Shown here: piece after piece, positions 35,665 to 43,547 of the stretch
Layout: the number at the start of each line of letters is the position of its first letter
How positions within the stretch are numbered: the stretch's first letter is position 1
Origin: Eubacterium sp. MSJ-33
GTDB lineage: Bacteria > Bacillota > Clostridia > Lachnospirales > Lachnospiraceae
Length of the DNA: 64,000 bases
Assembly: GCF_022174665.1 (NCBI RefSeq)
Contig: NZ_CP076562.1
Location: 1,302,001-1,366,000 of the forward strand
Direction: 5' to 3'
Notes under the pieces: generated by a model
What the model saw: only the letters and a program-made list of their open reading frames with translations
Told to the model about the DNA's origin: nothing
The model's database searches: none
Translations under genes and position numbers: made by a program

Positions 35665-37728
35665 CTATTCACTGATAATCTTGCGACTGCAGATATATGT
35701 GATTGCAAAATAAAAACCATATATCACAAGTATGATCGCTGCCGCAAGCAGAATCGAACCAAGTAGTCCGCCCCGTCCAAATACAGTCAGAATGAACATT
35801 GCTGTCTGCATTCCAAAGACGGAATGCACGATTGCGAGCAAAAGCGGCATGGCAAAGAACACGCCAGACTGTGCCAGGAGGGAATGACGGATTTTCTTCT
35901 CGTCCACGCCGATCCGGCGCAGTATCCTGTATTTCTCCTTGCTGTCGGCTGCCTCGGAAAGCTCCTTGAGTGACAGAATTGCGGCACCGGAGATCAGAAA
36001 TACAACACCTAAGTAGATGCCGATGAATACGATCATCGCAGTAAGTCCCACGCTGTTATCACGGAGCCGCTTGCTTGTCTCGCAATTCATGGAATAATAG
36101 GAACCATCTTCGCTTAAGACTGCTTCTGTCTTCGCCTCCTGCAGTTTGTAGAAATTCGCATCACTATAGTACGCATTAAGTGCATCCACCTCTGTCTGGT
36201 CTGTCGTATTATAATTTGCTGAATAGATATCATACCAGAAATCACAGTCAGACATATCCACAGAATCCGGGACAAGCAGCACGCCTGCATTGCTCTCTGA
36301 ATTGCTGATGTGCACGATTCCATCCACGCAGGTACTGTATTTCGGATGATAGGTCTTTCCTTTTATCGTAACCGTCTGTCCCTCCGCAAGTCCTTCGTTG
36401 TATCGTGGTTCCATCTCCCCGTAATTACAGAGTATCACATATTCATCCTCTGCAAGGTCGATTGTCGTTCCACCAAAGGATTTTACAAAATCATTGTATT
36501 CTCCAATGTGCATCGTCCCCATCGATGCTTCTTTGAAATAATCCTCCGATCCACTCTCTGCAAATGCCTTTCCGAAGAAATCTCCGACACGAATTTCCTC
36601 CGGTGCATACAAATGCATTTCCGTCACATCCGTAAGCTTTGATGTATCGATATCACAGGCTTTCAGGTTTTCTTCCACATTATGTCCGGTTATATCATAG
36701 TCCTCGGCTGCATCATAGGAATACAGCTTTGAAAACTGCACATCAACTGGTGTACATGTCTCTAACACATGGTTCATCGAGTTGCGGATTGCCACCGAGC
36801 TTGACAGAATACAGATGGTAAAAAAGAGCAGCAGGCAGATAATCCCACCGGAGAACACCGTCGTGTTGATCCGGCTTCCAAGTTCCTTCACACTGAATGA
36901 GTTGATGCCTCTATAATAAAACCGTCTGCACCGCTTCACAATTGCAAGCAGCATCCCGGATACCGACCAGAATATAAGGAAGGTTCCGATGATACCTTTC
37001 GCGATCTGGATACCAAGTCCCTGAAAGTCAGAGATTGTGCGGACACCGGCTGTCACTTTATAATATGCCGTTCCAAGCAGGATAGCCGCAGCAATAAATA
37101 CAAGCACACAGACAACCGGATTTTTTGCGTGGTTTTTTTGTGCCTTTGCGCCTGCATAAAGCAGGTTTATTAGCTTGGCGCGGCTGACAATGATTACATC
37201 TAATGCCATAACAATCACATACATGATTGCAAAATAAATAATCGTTTTGATGATGGCTGATGTGCTGACCATAAACTGGAAGTTCGTCATATCCGCTTCG
37301 AAGAGGTTCGCCGTTACAACACTCATCCCCTGTGAGATACCGATACCGAGCAGTAATCCGATTACCAGAGAAATCACACCGATCAGCAGTGTCTCGATCA
37401 CAAGGATCTTTGCTACCTGTGTTTTTCCCATACCGAGCGTTAAGTAGATACCGAATTCCTTCTTCCGTCGCTTCATCAGGAAGGTACTTGCGTACACGAC
37501 GAGAAAACCAAGTACAATCGATACGAATACACTGACGACAGACATCGACTCATTCATAAGCTTGATGATTTCTTCTGTATTTGACGATACCTTCAGCATG
37601 ACTGTCTGGCTTCCAAGTGCATTAAATACATAGAAGATTGCGACTCCTAAGATCAACGTTGCAAAATAAATCAGATAATTCTGCATACTTTTCCGGATGT
37701 TCCGGGTGGATAATTTAAAGAGCATCAT
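35665..37728 (-). CDS. BceB-type ABC transporter permease
   Basis: 687-residue FtsX-like permease of the peptide-antibiotic-resistance type. About ten membrane helices: one near the N-terminus, then the FtsX block (SVVSVFVSIVLGFLVVYASTF; RRKKEFGIYLTLGMGK), and a large extracellular domain of about 210 residues between helices seven and eight (about 315-545), which in BceB senses the antibiotic-lipid II complex. The C-terminal FtsX block (SDSKEKYRILRRIGVDEKKIR-like) follows. Such permeases detoxify bacitracin, nisin and similar drugs and signal to a BceS kinase. It overlaps the ATPase gene by 14 bases. The matching two-component system is 10 kb away, beyond the dlt-like cluster. Confidence 0.9.
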   Translation of the reverse strand: MMLFKLSTRNIRKSMQNYLIYFATLILGVAIFYVFNALGSQTVMLKVSSNTEEIIKLMNESMSVVSVFVSIVLGFLVVYASTFLMKRRKKEFGIYLTLGMGKTQVAKILVIETLLIGVISLVIGLLLGIGISQGMSVVTANLFEADMTNFQFMVSTSAIIKTIIYFAIMYVIVMALDVIIVSRAKLINLLYAGAKAQKNHAKNPVVCVLVFIAAAILLGTAYYKVTAGVRTISDFQGLGIQIAKGIIGTFLIFWSVSGMLLAIVKRCRRFYYRGINSFSVKELGSRINTTVFSGGIICLLLFFTICILSSSVAIRNSMNHVLETCTPVDVQFSKLYSYDAAEDYDITGHNVEENLKACDIDTSKLTDVTEMHLYAPEEIRVGDFFGKAFAESGSEDYFKEASMGTMHIGEYNDFVKSFGGTTIDLAEDEYVILCNYGEMEPRYNEGLAEGQTVTIKGKTYHPKYSTCVDGIVHISNSESNAGVLLVPDSVDMSDCDFWYDIYSANYNTTDQTEVDALNAYYSDANFYKLQEAKTEAVLSEDGSYYSMNCETSKRLRDNSVGLTAMIVFIGIYLGVVFLISGAAILSLKELSEAADSKEKYRILRRIGVDEKKIRHSLLAQSGVFFAMPLLLAIVHSVFGMQTAMFILTVFGRGGLLGSILLAAAIILVIYGFYFAITYICSRKIISE

Positions 37729-38482
37729 TCAAACTCCCCCCTAACACTGTCACAACCTCAATAATGCGGTTAAAAAACTGTTTCCGGGTATCATCGCCTC
37801 TGCGGATTTCATTGAATATCTTACCATCCTTGATGAAGATTACGCGCGATGCATAGCTTGCTGTAAATGCATCGTGCGTAACCATCAGAATCGTTGCAGC
37901 AAGCCCTTCATTCATCTCCTTCATACTCTCTAACAGATAGCGGGAGGACTTAGAATCAAGAGCACCGGTTGGCTCGTCGGCTAAGATCAGCTTTGGATTC
38001 GTGATCAGGGCTCTGGCTGCCGCCACGCGCTGCTTCTGTCCACCACTCATCTGATAGCTGTATTTGTTCAGAACTTCTTCAATGCCAAGCCGCTTCGCAA
38101 CCTCTTTGATCCGGCTGTCAATCTCCTTCGGTTTTACGTTCTGGATGGAGAGCGCCAGTGCAATATTCTCATATCCGGTCAGTGTATCCAGCAGATTAAA
38201 ATCCTGGAAGATAAATCCCAGCTCTTCCCGGCGGAACTTATTTAATTCATTCCCGCGAATCGTCGTGATGTCCTTATCTCCGACATAGATATGTCCGGCC
38301 GTTACACGGTCGATCGTGGAAATACAGTTTAAGAGTGTTGTCTTTCCGGAACCGCTGGCTCCCATAATTCCGACAAACTCGCCTTTCTCTACAGAGAAAG
38401 AAATCTTATCTACCGCCTTTGTCAGATTCGCTTTGTTGCCATAGTATTTTTCTACATTGTCAAGCTTTAATATCTCATTCAT
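37715..38482 (-). CDS. BceA-type ABC transporter ATPase
   Basis: 255-residue ATPase of the MacB/BceA class: Walker A GASGSGKTTLL, Q-loop FIFQDFNLLDTLTG, signature MSGGQKQRVAAARAL, Walker B LILADEPTGALD and the switch histidine in MVTHDAFTAS. EKYYGNKANLTKAVDKISF at the N-terminus is typical for BceA. The ATG at 38482 with GGGAG ahead was chosen over a start nine codons upstream. It is translated just before the permease. About 270 bases upstream lies an operator-like sequence also found before the second MBOAT gene, which points to control by the BceRS-like pair encoded at 48-50 kb. Confidence 0.93.
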   Translation of the reverse strand: MNEILKLDNVEKYYGNKANLTKAVDKISFSVEKGEFVGIMGASGSGKTTLLNCISTIDRVTAGHIYVGDKDITTIRGNELNKFRREELGFIFQDFNLLDTLTGYENIALALSIQNVKPKEIDSRIKEVAKRLGIEEVLNKYSYQMSGGQKQRVAAARALITNPKLILADEPTGALDSKSSRYLLESMKEMNEGLAATILMVTHDAFTASYASRVIFIKDGKIFNEIRRGDDTRKQFFNRIIEVVTVLGGSLNDAL

Positions 38483-38724
38483 AGATAGTCTCCCTTCGTT
38501 TGCTGACATTCTGATTGCAGGCAGTCATGTTGTGCTTCTGCCGCTTAGCAGTTTCTGGATTTCACCTGTTATTTTTCCTGCTCAAGCTCGCAGACATACT
38601 GTATTCCTTCCACGTACGCATTTTCCCTGATTCTCATGCCTTAATGGTTCTCTGATTTCCACAAGAATTGCACAAACCGTCGCCCGCATCAACTGTACTC
38701 AGTATATATGTTTTTTCAGCTGCC

Positions 38725-38764
38725 ATCCATCGGTCTTGATTACAGGTTTCTTACGATTTTGTAA
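38725..38764 (-). promoter_or_regulatory. BceR-like operator upstream of the ABC transporter
   Basis: Minus strand TTACAAAATCGTAA (38751-38764), one change from the inverted repeat TTACA-N4-TGTAA, then exactly 18 bases, then CGATGGAT (38725-38732). The same order and spacing recur at 48041-48081. No good -10/-35 pair was recognised next to it. The 620-base gap holding it contains no gene. Confidence 0.55.
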
Positions 38765-38821
38765 TATAACGATTGTATTATATATTGATTTGGTGCAGAT
38801 ACCTATGCAAGAGAGTCGATT

Positions 38822-39051
38822 TTGGAGCAATCCTTATGATTATCTGATTTTTCTCCAATCCACTCTTTGTGCAATTCTTCCAGCTTGGAGCATTCCTCTG
38901 TTTTCCGGGTGTTTTACTCCAACTCACTCTTCATGTAATTCTTCCGGCTTGGAGCATTCCCCTATTTTTCTGCTGTTTTACTCCAATCCGCTTGCTTCCT
39001 GTACCAGCTCCATTGGAGGATTTCCCCATATTTCATGTTTTTGCTCCAATT
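38822..39051. repeat. Tandem repeat, 63-64 bp period, about 3.6 copies
   Basis: Units begin TTGGAGCA or TTGGAGGA at 38822, 38885, 38949 and 39013, and each carries a matching CTCCAA 30-35 bases later, so every unit can fold as a hairpin. Copies are degenerate between themselves, most strongly in the last. They lie between the transporter promoter region and the terminator of the dlt-like operon. A plus-strand frame crosses them but looks like chance. Confidence 0.8.
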
Positions 39052-39055
39052 AAAG

Positions 39056-39079
39056 AAAAAAGGAGGCATCCCTGCCTCC
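39056..39079 (-). terminator. Terminator of the dlt-like operon
   Basis: Minus-strand GGAGGCA-GGGA-TGCCTCC, a perfect 7-bp stem, followed by TTTTTT. It lies 26 bases beyond the stop of the first SGNH gene. Confidence 0.88.
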
Positions 39080-39104
39080 AAAAAACCATGGTATATATCA
39101 ACAA

Positions 39105-40085
39105 TCACTTCTTAACTGATGCATACTCCACACTATCTTCCTCCCAGTGTTTGTAATCCGGATTGTTTCTTTTGTCTTTCAACCCATAAGTTTCCGACAG
39201 CCAGCTACCCACATACGCACTCACTTTCTTTGCACCGTCAAAATTCAGATGATCACCGCCATCCTTCGTATCGGACGCCCAGTCAATGCCAAGCGCATCA
39301 TTCAGATTCAGATCTTCATAAGTAACCGCGTTTGCCTGCGCCCAGTCAGCTACACTGTTATGCTTTGCATATGTCCAGTTCTTCGGGGATGGGGAACTGA
39401 CCAGAACAAGATCCGCGCCATGATTTTCACAATATTCTTTCATAAGGAGCAGGTATTTTTCTGCATCGGTATCTATCATCCTTCGTTCCTCGCTTGCATG
39501 CATGTAAGCTCCGCCCTCATAAGGCTTAACCGTACTTCTCTTGATAAATCCACGGTTCTTCTCATCCTTTTTCTTTGTTAAGGAATTTGTACTTACGAAC
39601 GCATCCTTCCACCGGGAATGATTTCTAAAGACTTCCACATGATCAGACAGACGGTCTAAGACATAATCTTTCGAATCGCCTTTTGATTTCACACTGCGGA
39701 ACAGGCAGTTCGTCTCTAAAACAACAACCTCCGGTGTCTGCGTCTCAAATGCCGCCTGTAAAATTGCATATGAATCGCACATGCGCTGTGCGGATGTCCC
39801 GCAGATAAACGAGGTGTAGCCATGCTCTGCGAACATTTGTAATGGATTGAAGCTCGAATAGCATTCGCTATCCCCTAAAAACAATACATCAATCGTATCC
39901 TTCACTTCGCTTTTTACTTCCGCATCCTTCGTCCGGACGGCAGTTGTGTCGTAGATATCTGCGTTATTTTTCGGGCGCAGGAATTTTCCTGCCAGTAACA
40001 ATACAACACAAAGTCCGGCTAAAAATCCGACGCTGCCTGCTGCCATCCTGAAACTTTTTTTCCATTTTCCACTTGCTTTTTTCAT
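39105..40085 (-). CDS. SGNH-fold extracytoplasmic protein, DltD analogue (copy 1)
   Basis: 326-residue membrane-anchored SGNH hydrolase-like protein: basic tail, one membrane anchor (about residues 17-35), then a domain outside the cell with the nucleophile in FLGDSECYS (Ser 73), a middle block VVVLETNCLF, and the Asp-His pair in DGGDHLNFDGAKK. It resembles DltD, the partner of the MBOAT protein DltB in D-alanylation, in topology and position, with GDSE for the usual GXS region. The second ATG (40085) leaves better spacing to the AAGAAG site. It is downstream of MBOAT copy 1. A paralogue lies at 45401-46432; both share GGAYMHA and the SPSP(K/V)N block. Probably passes or removes the acyl group outside the membrane. 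Confidence 0.85.
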   Translation of the reverse strand: MKKASGKWKKSFRMAAGSVGFLAGLCVVLLLAGKFLRPKNNADIYDTTAVRTKDAEVKSEVKDTIDVLFLGDSECYSSFNPLQMFAEHGYTSFICGTSAQRMCDSYAILQAAFETQTPEVVVLETNCLFRSVKSKGDSKDYVLDRLSDHVEVFRNHSRWKDAFVSTNSLTKKKDEKNRGFIKRSTVKPYEGGAYMHASEERRMIDTDAEKYLLLMKEYCENHGADLVLVSSPSPKNWTYAKHNSVADWAQANAVTYEDLNLNDALGIDWASDTKDGGDHLNFDGAKKVSAYVGSWLSETYGLKDKRNNPDYKHWEEDSVEYASVKK

Positions 40086-40155
40086 ATACATTCTTCTTTC
40101 GTAAATCTTACACCATCAATACGCCACATACGTGATTCACATATTCATTCATCTG

Positions 40156-41649
40156 TCAGTACGCCGCATATATCATATCCACAATCGTATATCCGCTGCC
40201 ATATGCGCCAAATACAACGACAAGAAGTATAACCGCATACCAGAAACTCCACCGGACCGGCAGCCTGCATTCCGCCACCTTTCTCCGGATTGAAATCCCC
40301 TTCTCGTGAATAATATCCACCACGAATACGAGCAGGATACTTACAGATGCCAGAATGAGATCCGGCATATCTACACCAAAATTTGACTCCGCAAGTGCGG
40401 TGATATGGAAATCTGTTACGATTCCGTGCAGCATCCGGAATCCGGTTGCAACGGTATCGGCACGGAAGAACATCTCACCGATGTTCACAATTATAAACAT
40501 TTTCAAAAACCGGAATATCCTGAATCCGACACTTTCTGTATCAATCCTGAAATGTTCCACAAGCTTCCTACATGGTTCCTCGGTCAGATTCTCAATCACG
40601 ATCAGCACAAAATAATACATACCATAAAAGATATAATTCATATGCGGTCCGTGCCAGATGCCATTTGACAGCCAGACGAAGAATAACGCAATCGTCGGCG
40701 CCACGAATTTACTGATTGAAAATCCGGCTTTCTTCTTAATCTTCTTTGCAAGATTCTTGACCGGTTTTGCAAGCGAGATTGGATAAAACACATAATCCTT
40801 CAGCCATGTGCCAAGCGTAATATGCCATCTGCGCCAGAAATCCCCCGCATTCTTTGCGAAGAACGGCTGACGGAAATTCTCCGGCAATGATACACCGAAA
40901 ATCTCGCCGCTTCCCATAATGATATCCATACATCCGGAAAATTCCATATAAAGCTGCATCGTATACGCAAGCACACCGACAAGGATTGCCGCACCGTCAA
41001 AATTATTGTAGCTGCTGAATACCTTTGATACAAGTGGTGCCAGCCGGTCTGCAATCACCATCTTCTTAAACAATCCCCAGATAATCCGCTGGTACCCAAA
41101 GACCAGATTCTCAAACTGAATGCTTCTTCCGCCATACAAGGCCTCTGCAGTCTCAGAAAAGCGGCTGATCGGGCCTTCCATAATCTGTGGGAAGAAGCTT
41201 AAGAATAGTGCCACCTTAAACGGATTCTTACAGGACTCCTGGGTGCCACGATAGACATCTGTCATATAGGAAATTGCCTGTAAACTGTAATAGGAAATAC
41301 CAATCGGTGCTGCAAGTGTCACACCAAATATCCGCAGGTATTTGAGTGTCACAAGTGCCCCTAAGATCAGCACAATCCCGACTGCCAGCACGCCGCGTTT
41401 CTTCCGCGTAAGTGCTTTCCCACGCAAGTCACTATGCTTTACAGGAATTATCGCAAGCCATCTTCCGGTTCCGTATGTCACAAGCGTTGCCAGAAGCAGC
41501 CAGACAAGAAGCTTACCGCTTATCATACAGAAAAATGTATAATCCGCTGCCAGCAGCACCAAAAAGCGGAACCGTGCCGGACTTAATTGATACAATACAA
41601 TCACAACCGGCAAAAATATTAAACTGTATGTAAGCAGATGATACGCCAT
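40156..41649 (-). CDS. DltB-like MBOAT O-acyltransferase (copy 1)
   Basis: 497-residue multispanning protein of the MBOAT family: AAPIGISYYSLQAISYMTDVY, FFPQIMEGPISRF, FWRRWHITLGTWLKDYVFYP, and the catalytic histidine in LSNGIWHGPHMNYIFYGMYY. DltB moves D-alanine from the carrier protein DltC across the membrane toward lipoteichoic acid; AlgI acetylates alginate in a similar way. Here the carrier protein gene is 230 bases upstream, so an amino-acyl or related donor is likely. The gap to the carrier gene is filled by 43-bp tandem repeats. It shares the MAYH start and overall sequence with MBOAT copy 2. Confidence 0.92.
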   Translation of the reverse strand: MAYHLLTYSLIFLPVVIVLYQLSPARFRFLVLLAADYTFFCMISGKLLVWLLLATLVTYGTGRWLAIIPVKHSDLRGKALTRKKRGVLAVGIVLILGALVTLKYLRIFGVTLAAPIGISYYSLQAISYMTDVYRGTQESCKNPFKVALFLSFFPQIMEGPISRFSETAEALYGGRSIQFENLVFGYQRIIWGLFKKMVIADRLAPLVSKVFSSYNNFDGAAILVGVLAYTMQLYMEFSGCMDIIMGSGEIFGVSLPENFRQPFFAKNAGDFWRRWHITLGTWLKDYVFYPISLAKPVKNLAKKIKKKAGFSISKFVAPTIALFFVWLSNGIWHGPHMNYIFYGMYYFVLIVIENLTEEPCRKLVEHFRIDTESVGFRIFRFLKMFIIVNIGEMFFRADTVATGFRMLHGIVTDFHITALAESNFGVDMPDLILASVSILLVFVVDIIHEKGISIRRKVAECRLPVRWSFWYAVILLVVVFGAYGSGYTIVDMIYAAY

Positions 41650-41698
41650 ATGTCCTGTCCCTTTCTCTTTCGTATGATTTTGTACCTGATTTTTTCAT

Positions 41699-41870
41699 CC
41701 CGCATTCACACGCAGTCGTCACCCGTTCATTTGGATGATTTCCCGCATCCACACGCAGTCGTCACCCATTCATTTGGATATTTTCCCGCATCCACACGCA
41801 GTCGTCACCGTTCGTTCGGATAATTTCCCGCATCCACACGCACCCATTCGCTCGAATAATTTCCTGTGTG
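41699..41870. repeat. Tandem repeat, 42-43 bp period, about four copies
   Basis: Units begin CCCGCAT(C/T)CACACGCA at 41699, 41742, 41785 and 41827, with a partial fifth. The first three are nearly identical (CAGTCGTCACCC and TTCATTTGGAT parts), the fourth is shortened. They fill the gap between the carrier protein and MBOAT copy 1 genes in what should be one transcript. No spacers of different sequence, so not CRISPR. Confidence 0.9.
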
Positions 41871-41879
41871 TATGGGATA

Positions 41880-42107
41880 CTACGCCTCCTTCAATCTACA
41901 GATCATCTCCCACAGACTCTTTGCTGAATTAAAGTTCGCCGGAATCAGTTCTGCCGGTGATACCTCAACATCAAAAGTATCCTCAATCTCTGACACGAGT
42001 GATAAAATGGCAAAGGAATCTAAGATATGATCGTCAATTAATGTCGTACAGTTCTCAAAATCCTCTCCCGGTGCAATACCTTCCAAAATCTCTAATAATT
42101 CTTCCAT
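41880..42107 (-). CDS. Acyl/peptidyl carrier protein of the dlt-like cluster
   Basis: 75-residue carrier protein with the phosphopantetheine serine in LDSFAILSL (Ser 31; DltC usually reads LDSMG). The helix-two region SEIEDTFDVEVSPAEL and the C-terminal NFNSAKSLWEMICRL are closer to peptidyl carrier proteins of small-molecule pathways than to DltC. It would carry the residue activated by the adenylation enzyme. A longer frame exists, but its first 52 codons are translated tandem repeats (MHEN/MKIGNRMRQRR); the ATG at 42107 has GAGGA ahead. It stands between repeat arrays on both sides. Confidence 0.88.
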   Translation of the reverse strand: MEELLEILEGIAPGEDFENCTTLIDDHILDSFAILSLVSEIEDTFDVEVSPAELIPANFNSAKSLWEMICRLKEA

Positions 42108-42141
42108 GTTACAAATCCTCCTATTTTTGTTATTGTGAACC

Positions 42142-42290
42142 CATGCTTTCTCCTGTGTTATCGCATCCGGTTCCCTGTTTTCATGCATCCTGCGTTGCCG
42201 CATCCGGTTTCCAATTTTCATGCATCCTGTGTTGTCGCATTCCGTTTCCCAGTTTTCATGCATCCTGCATTGTCACATTCGGTTCCGGTT
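42142..42290. repeat. Tandem repeat, 37-40 bp period, about four copies
   Basis: Repeats of CATGCATCCTG(C/T)(G/A)TTG(T/C)CGCATCCGGTTTCC type begin at 42142 (diverged), 42182, 42219 and 42257. They occupy the gap between the decarboxylase and the carrier protein genes and run into the last codons of the decarboxylase, whose C-terminus (HGCGNRNRM) is therefore partly repeat-derived. Confidence 0.85.
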
Positions 42291-43547
42291 TCCGCAGCCA
42301 TGAAACGGATACGTCTCCACCTGGTCACGCAGCTTTTCGATTTTTCCGTCTGTCCCGCAGATCAAAACCTGAGGCAGTTCCCGGCTCAAAAACATTGCCA
42401 TACCCTCGGTCGCCGCATAAGCGCCACATCGTTTGAAGCAGAACACATCGCCCTTTTCGGGATTGTGCAAAGTGACATCCCGCGCCAGCACATCATTGAC
42501 GGTGCAAAGCGACCCACACAGATGAAACATCTCTCCGGCATCGCTATTTTCCGGCAGGCTGCACTCACTCTTTCCGTCCGCTCCACCGTGCTCCGACAGG
42601 ATACAGTCATCACCATCTTTTTCTGCAAGCACTTTAATCTCCGGCTGCTTCATTCCCATCATCCACCCATAGTAGTTGATCTGGTGGATTCCGCCATCTA
42701 AGATCACAAATCCCGGCTTTGCCGTCCGCTTGACATCCATCACACGCGTCAGGTAATAACCACTCATCGACACAAGGAACCGTCCAAGCTCGATTGTCTT
42801 TTTGCCGTAGGCGTCACATGTCCGAAGCTTCTCGGCAAGTGTCTGTATCTGCGGCTCCGGCTCGCTTTCCCGTTGATCCTTCTCGCTGTCATTTACGAAA
42901 TAAGAAACCTTCATGCCTGCTCCGTATTCAAGCTCCGAAAGCTTCATTCCGGTCTCAGATTCGAACGTCTCTGCAAATACGGCTAAGGCATCCATCTCCT
43001 TCTCCAGTTTACTCTGCCTCTTCTGAGTCCCAGCATAATAATGAACGCCAGCCAGTGTCAGATATGGACTTTCCTGTACCTCCTTTGCCAGCCGGATAAA
43101 TGTCTCCGCATCAACACCGAACTGATTGCCACTTGAAAGCCGGATAAGCACCGAGAGCGGCATCTGATTTTTCTCTGCGAGTGTCCGCAGGATCTTCGCA
43201 TGTTCTTCCGATTCGATTGTGTAGATTCCGGCACCCTTGCTGTAAGACAAGATGCGTTTCATGGATTCATAGGTCTTGTTAACCCCGGATACCACAATCT
43301 TCTCCGGTGCGATCTGTTCCTGTATGCAGATCTCATATTCGCCCGGGGAGCAGACCTCCAGCCGGTCAACCATGTCTGCCACATACGGAATCAGAAATGG
43401 ATTCGCTTTTACCGCAAAGCAAAGTCCGGTATCCTCCGGCAGCAGACTGCGAAGCAACCGGATTCGCGCTTCCACTTCCCGCACATCGAAGATATAGGTC
43501 GGCGTTCCATATGTCGATGCAGCAATTCTTAATTCTTCTGTATTCAT
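42273..43547 (-). CDS. Fold-type III PLP decarboxylase (DapDC/ODC family) of the dlt-like cluster
   Basis: 424-residue PLP enzyme. The PLP lysine is in FAVKANPF (Lys 47). Then follow VCSPGEYEICI, the barrel segment LAGVHYYAGTQKR, LEYGAGM, and in the second domain CGSLCTVNDVLARD with the Cys-X3-Asp pair (Cys 348) that marks diaminopimelate/ornithine decarboxylases and not alanine racemases. GAYAATEGMAMFL matches the C-terminal GAY motif. Two acidic or polar insertions (about residues 220-240 and 310-335) are unusual. Its start overlaps the stop of the adenylation enzyme gene (ATGA), so both are translated together. In butirosin synthesis a related enzyme (BtrK) decarboxylates glutamate while bound to a carrier protein; the neighbours make a like role possible here. 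Substrate unknown. Confidence 0.85.
   Translation of the reverse strand: MNTEELRIAASTYGTPTYIFDVREVEARIRLLRSLLPEDTGLCFAVKANPFLIPYVADMVDRLEVCSPGEYEICIQEQIAPEKIVVSGVNKTYESMKRILSYSKGAGIYTIESEEHAKILRTLAEKNQMPLSVLIRLSSGNQFGVDAETFIRLAKEVQESPYLTLAGVHYYAGTQKRQSKLEKEMDALAVFAETFESETGMKLSELEYGAGMKVSYFVNDSEKDQRESEPEPQIQTLAEKLRTCDAYGKKTIELGRFLVSMSGYYLTRVMDVKRTAKPGFVILDGGIHQINYYGWMMGMKQPEIKVLAEKDGDDCILSEHGGADGKSECSLPENSDAGEMFHLCGSLCTVNDVLARDVTLHNPEKGDVFCFKRCGAYAATEGMAMFLSRELPQVLICGTDGKIEKLRDQVETYPFHGCGNRNRM

Noticed and set aside
38869..39156. Plus-strand frame through the 63-64 bp tandem repeats
   Set aside because: Composition follows the repeats and it runs through the operon terminator into the antisense of the SGNH gene.
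41699..42290. Possible CRISPR arrays from short direct repeats
   Set aside because: The units are contiguous or nearly so, without unique spacers of constant length, and no cas genes are near. They are tandem repeats.
42135..42701. Plus-strand frame of 188 residues over the decarboxylase end and the repeat array
   Set aside because: It covers tandem repeats and the antisense of a clear PLP enzyme gene, with no start signal.
42273..43547. Alanine racemase supplying D-alanine to the dlt-like cluster
   Set aside because: The Cys-X3-Asp motif (CTVND) and the HYYAGTQ and GAY segments belong to the decarboxylase branch of fold-type III enzymes; the racemase tyrosine and its context were not recognised.
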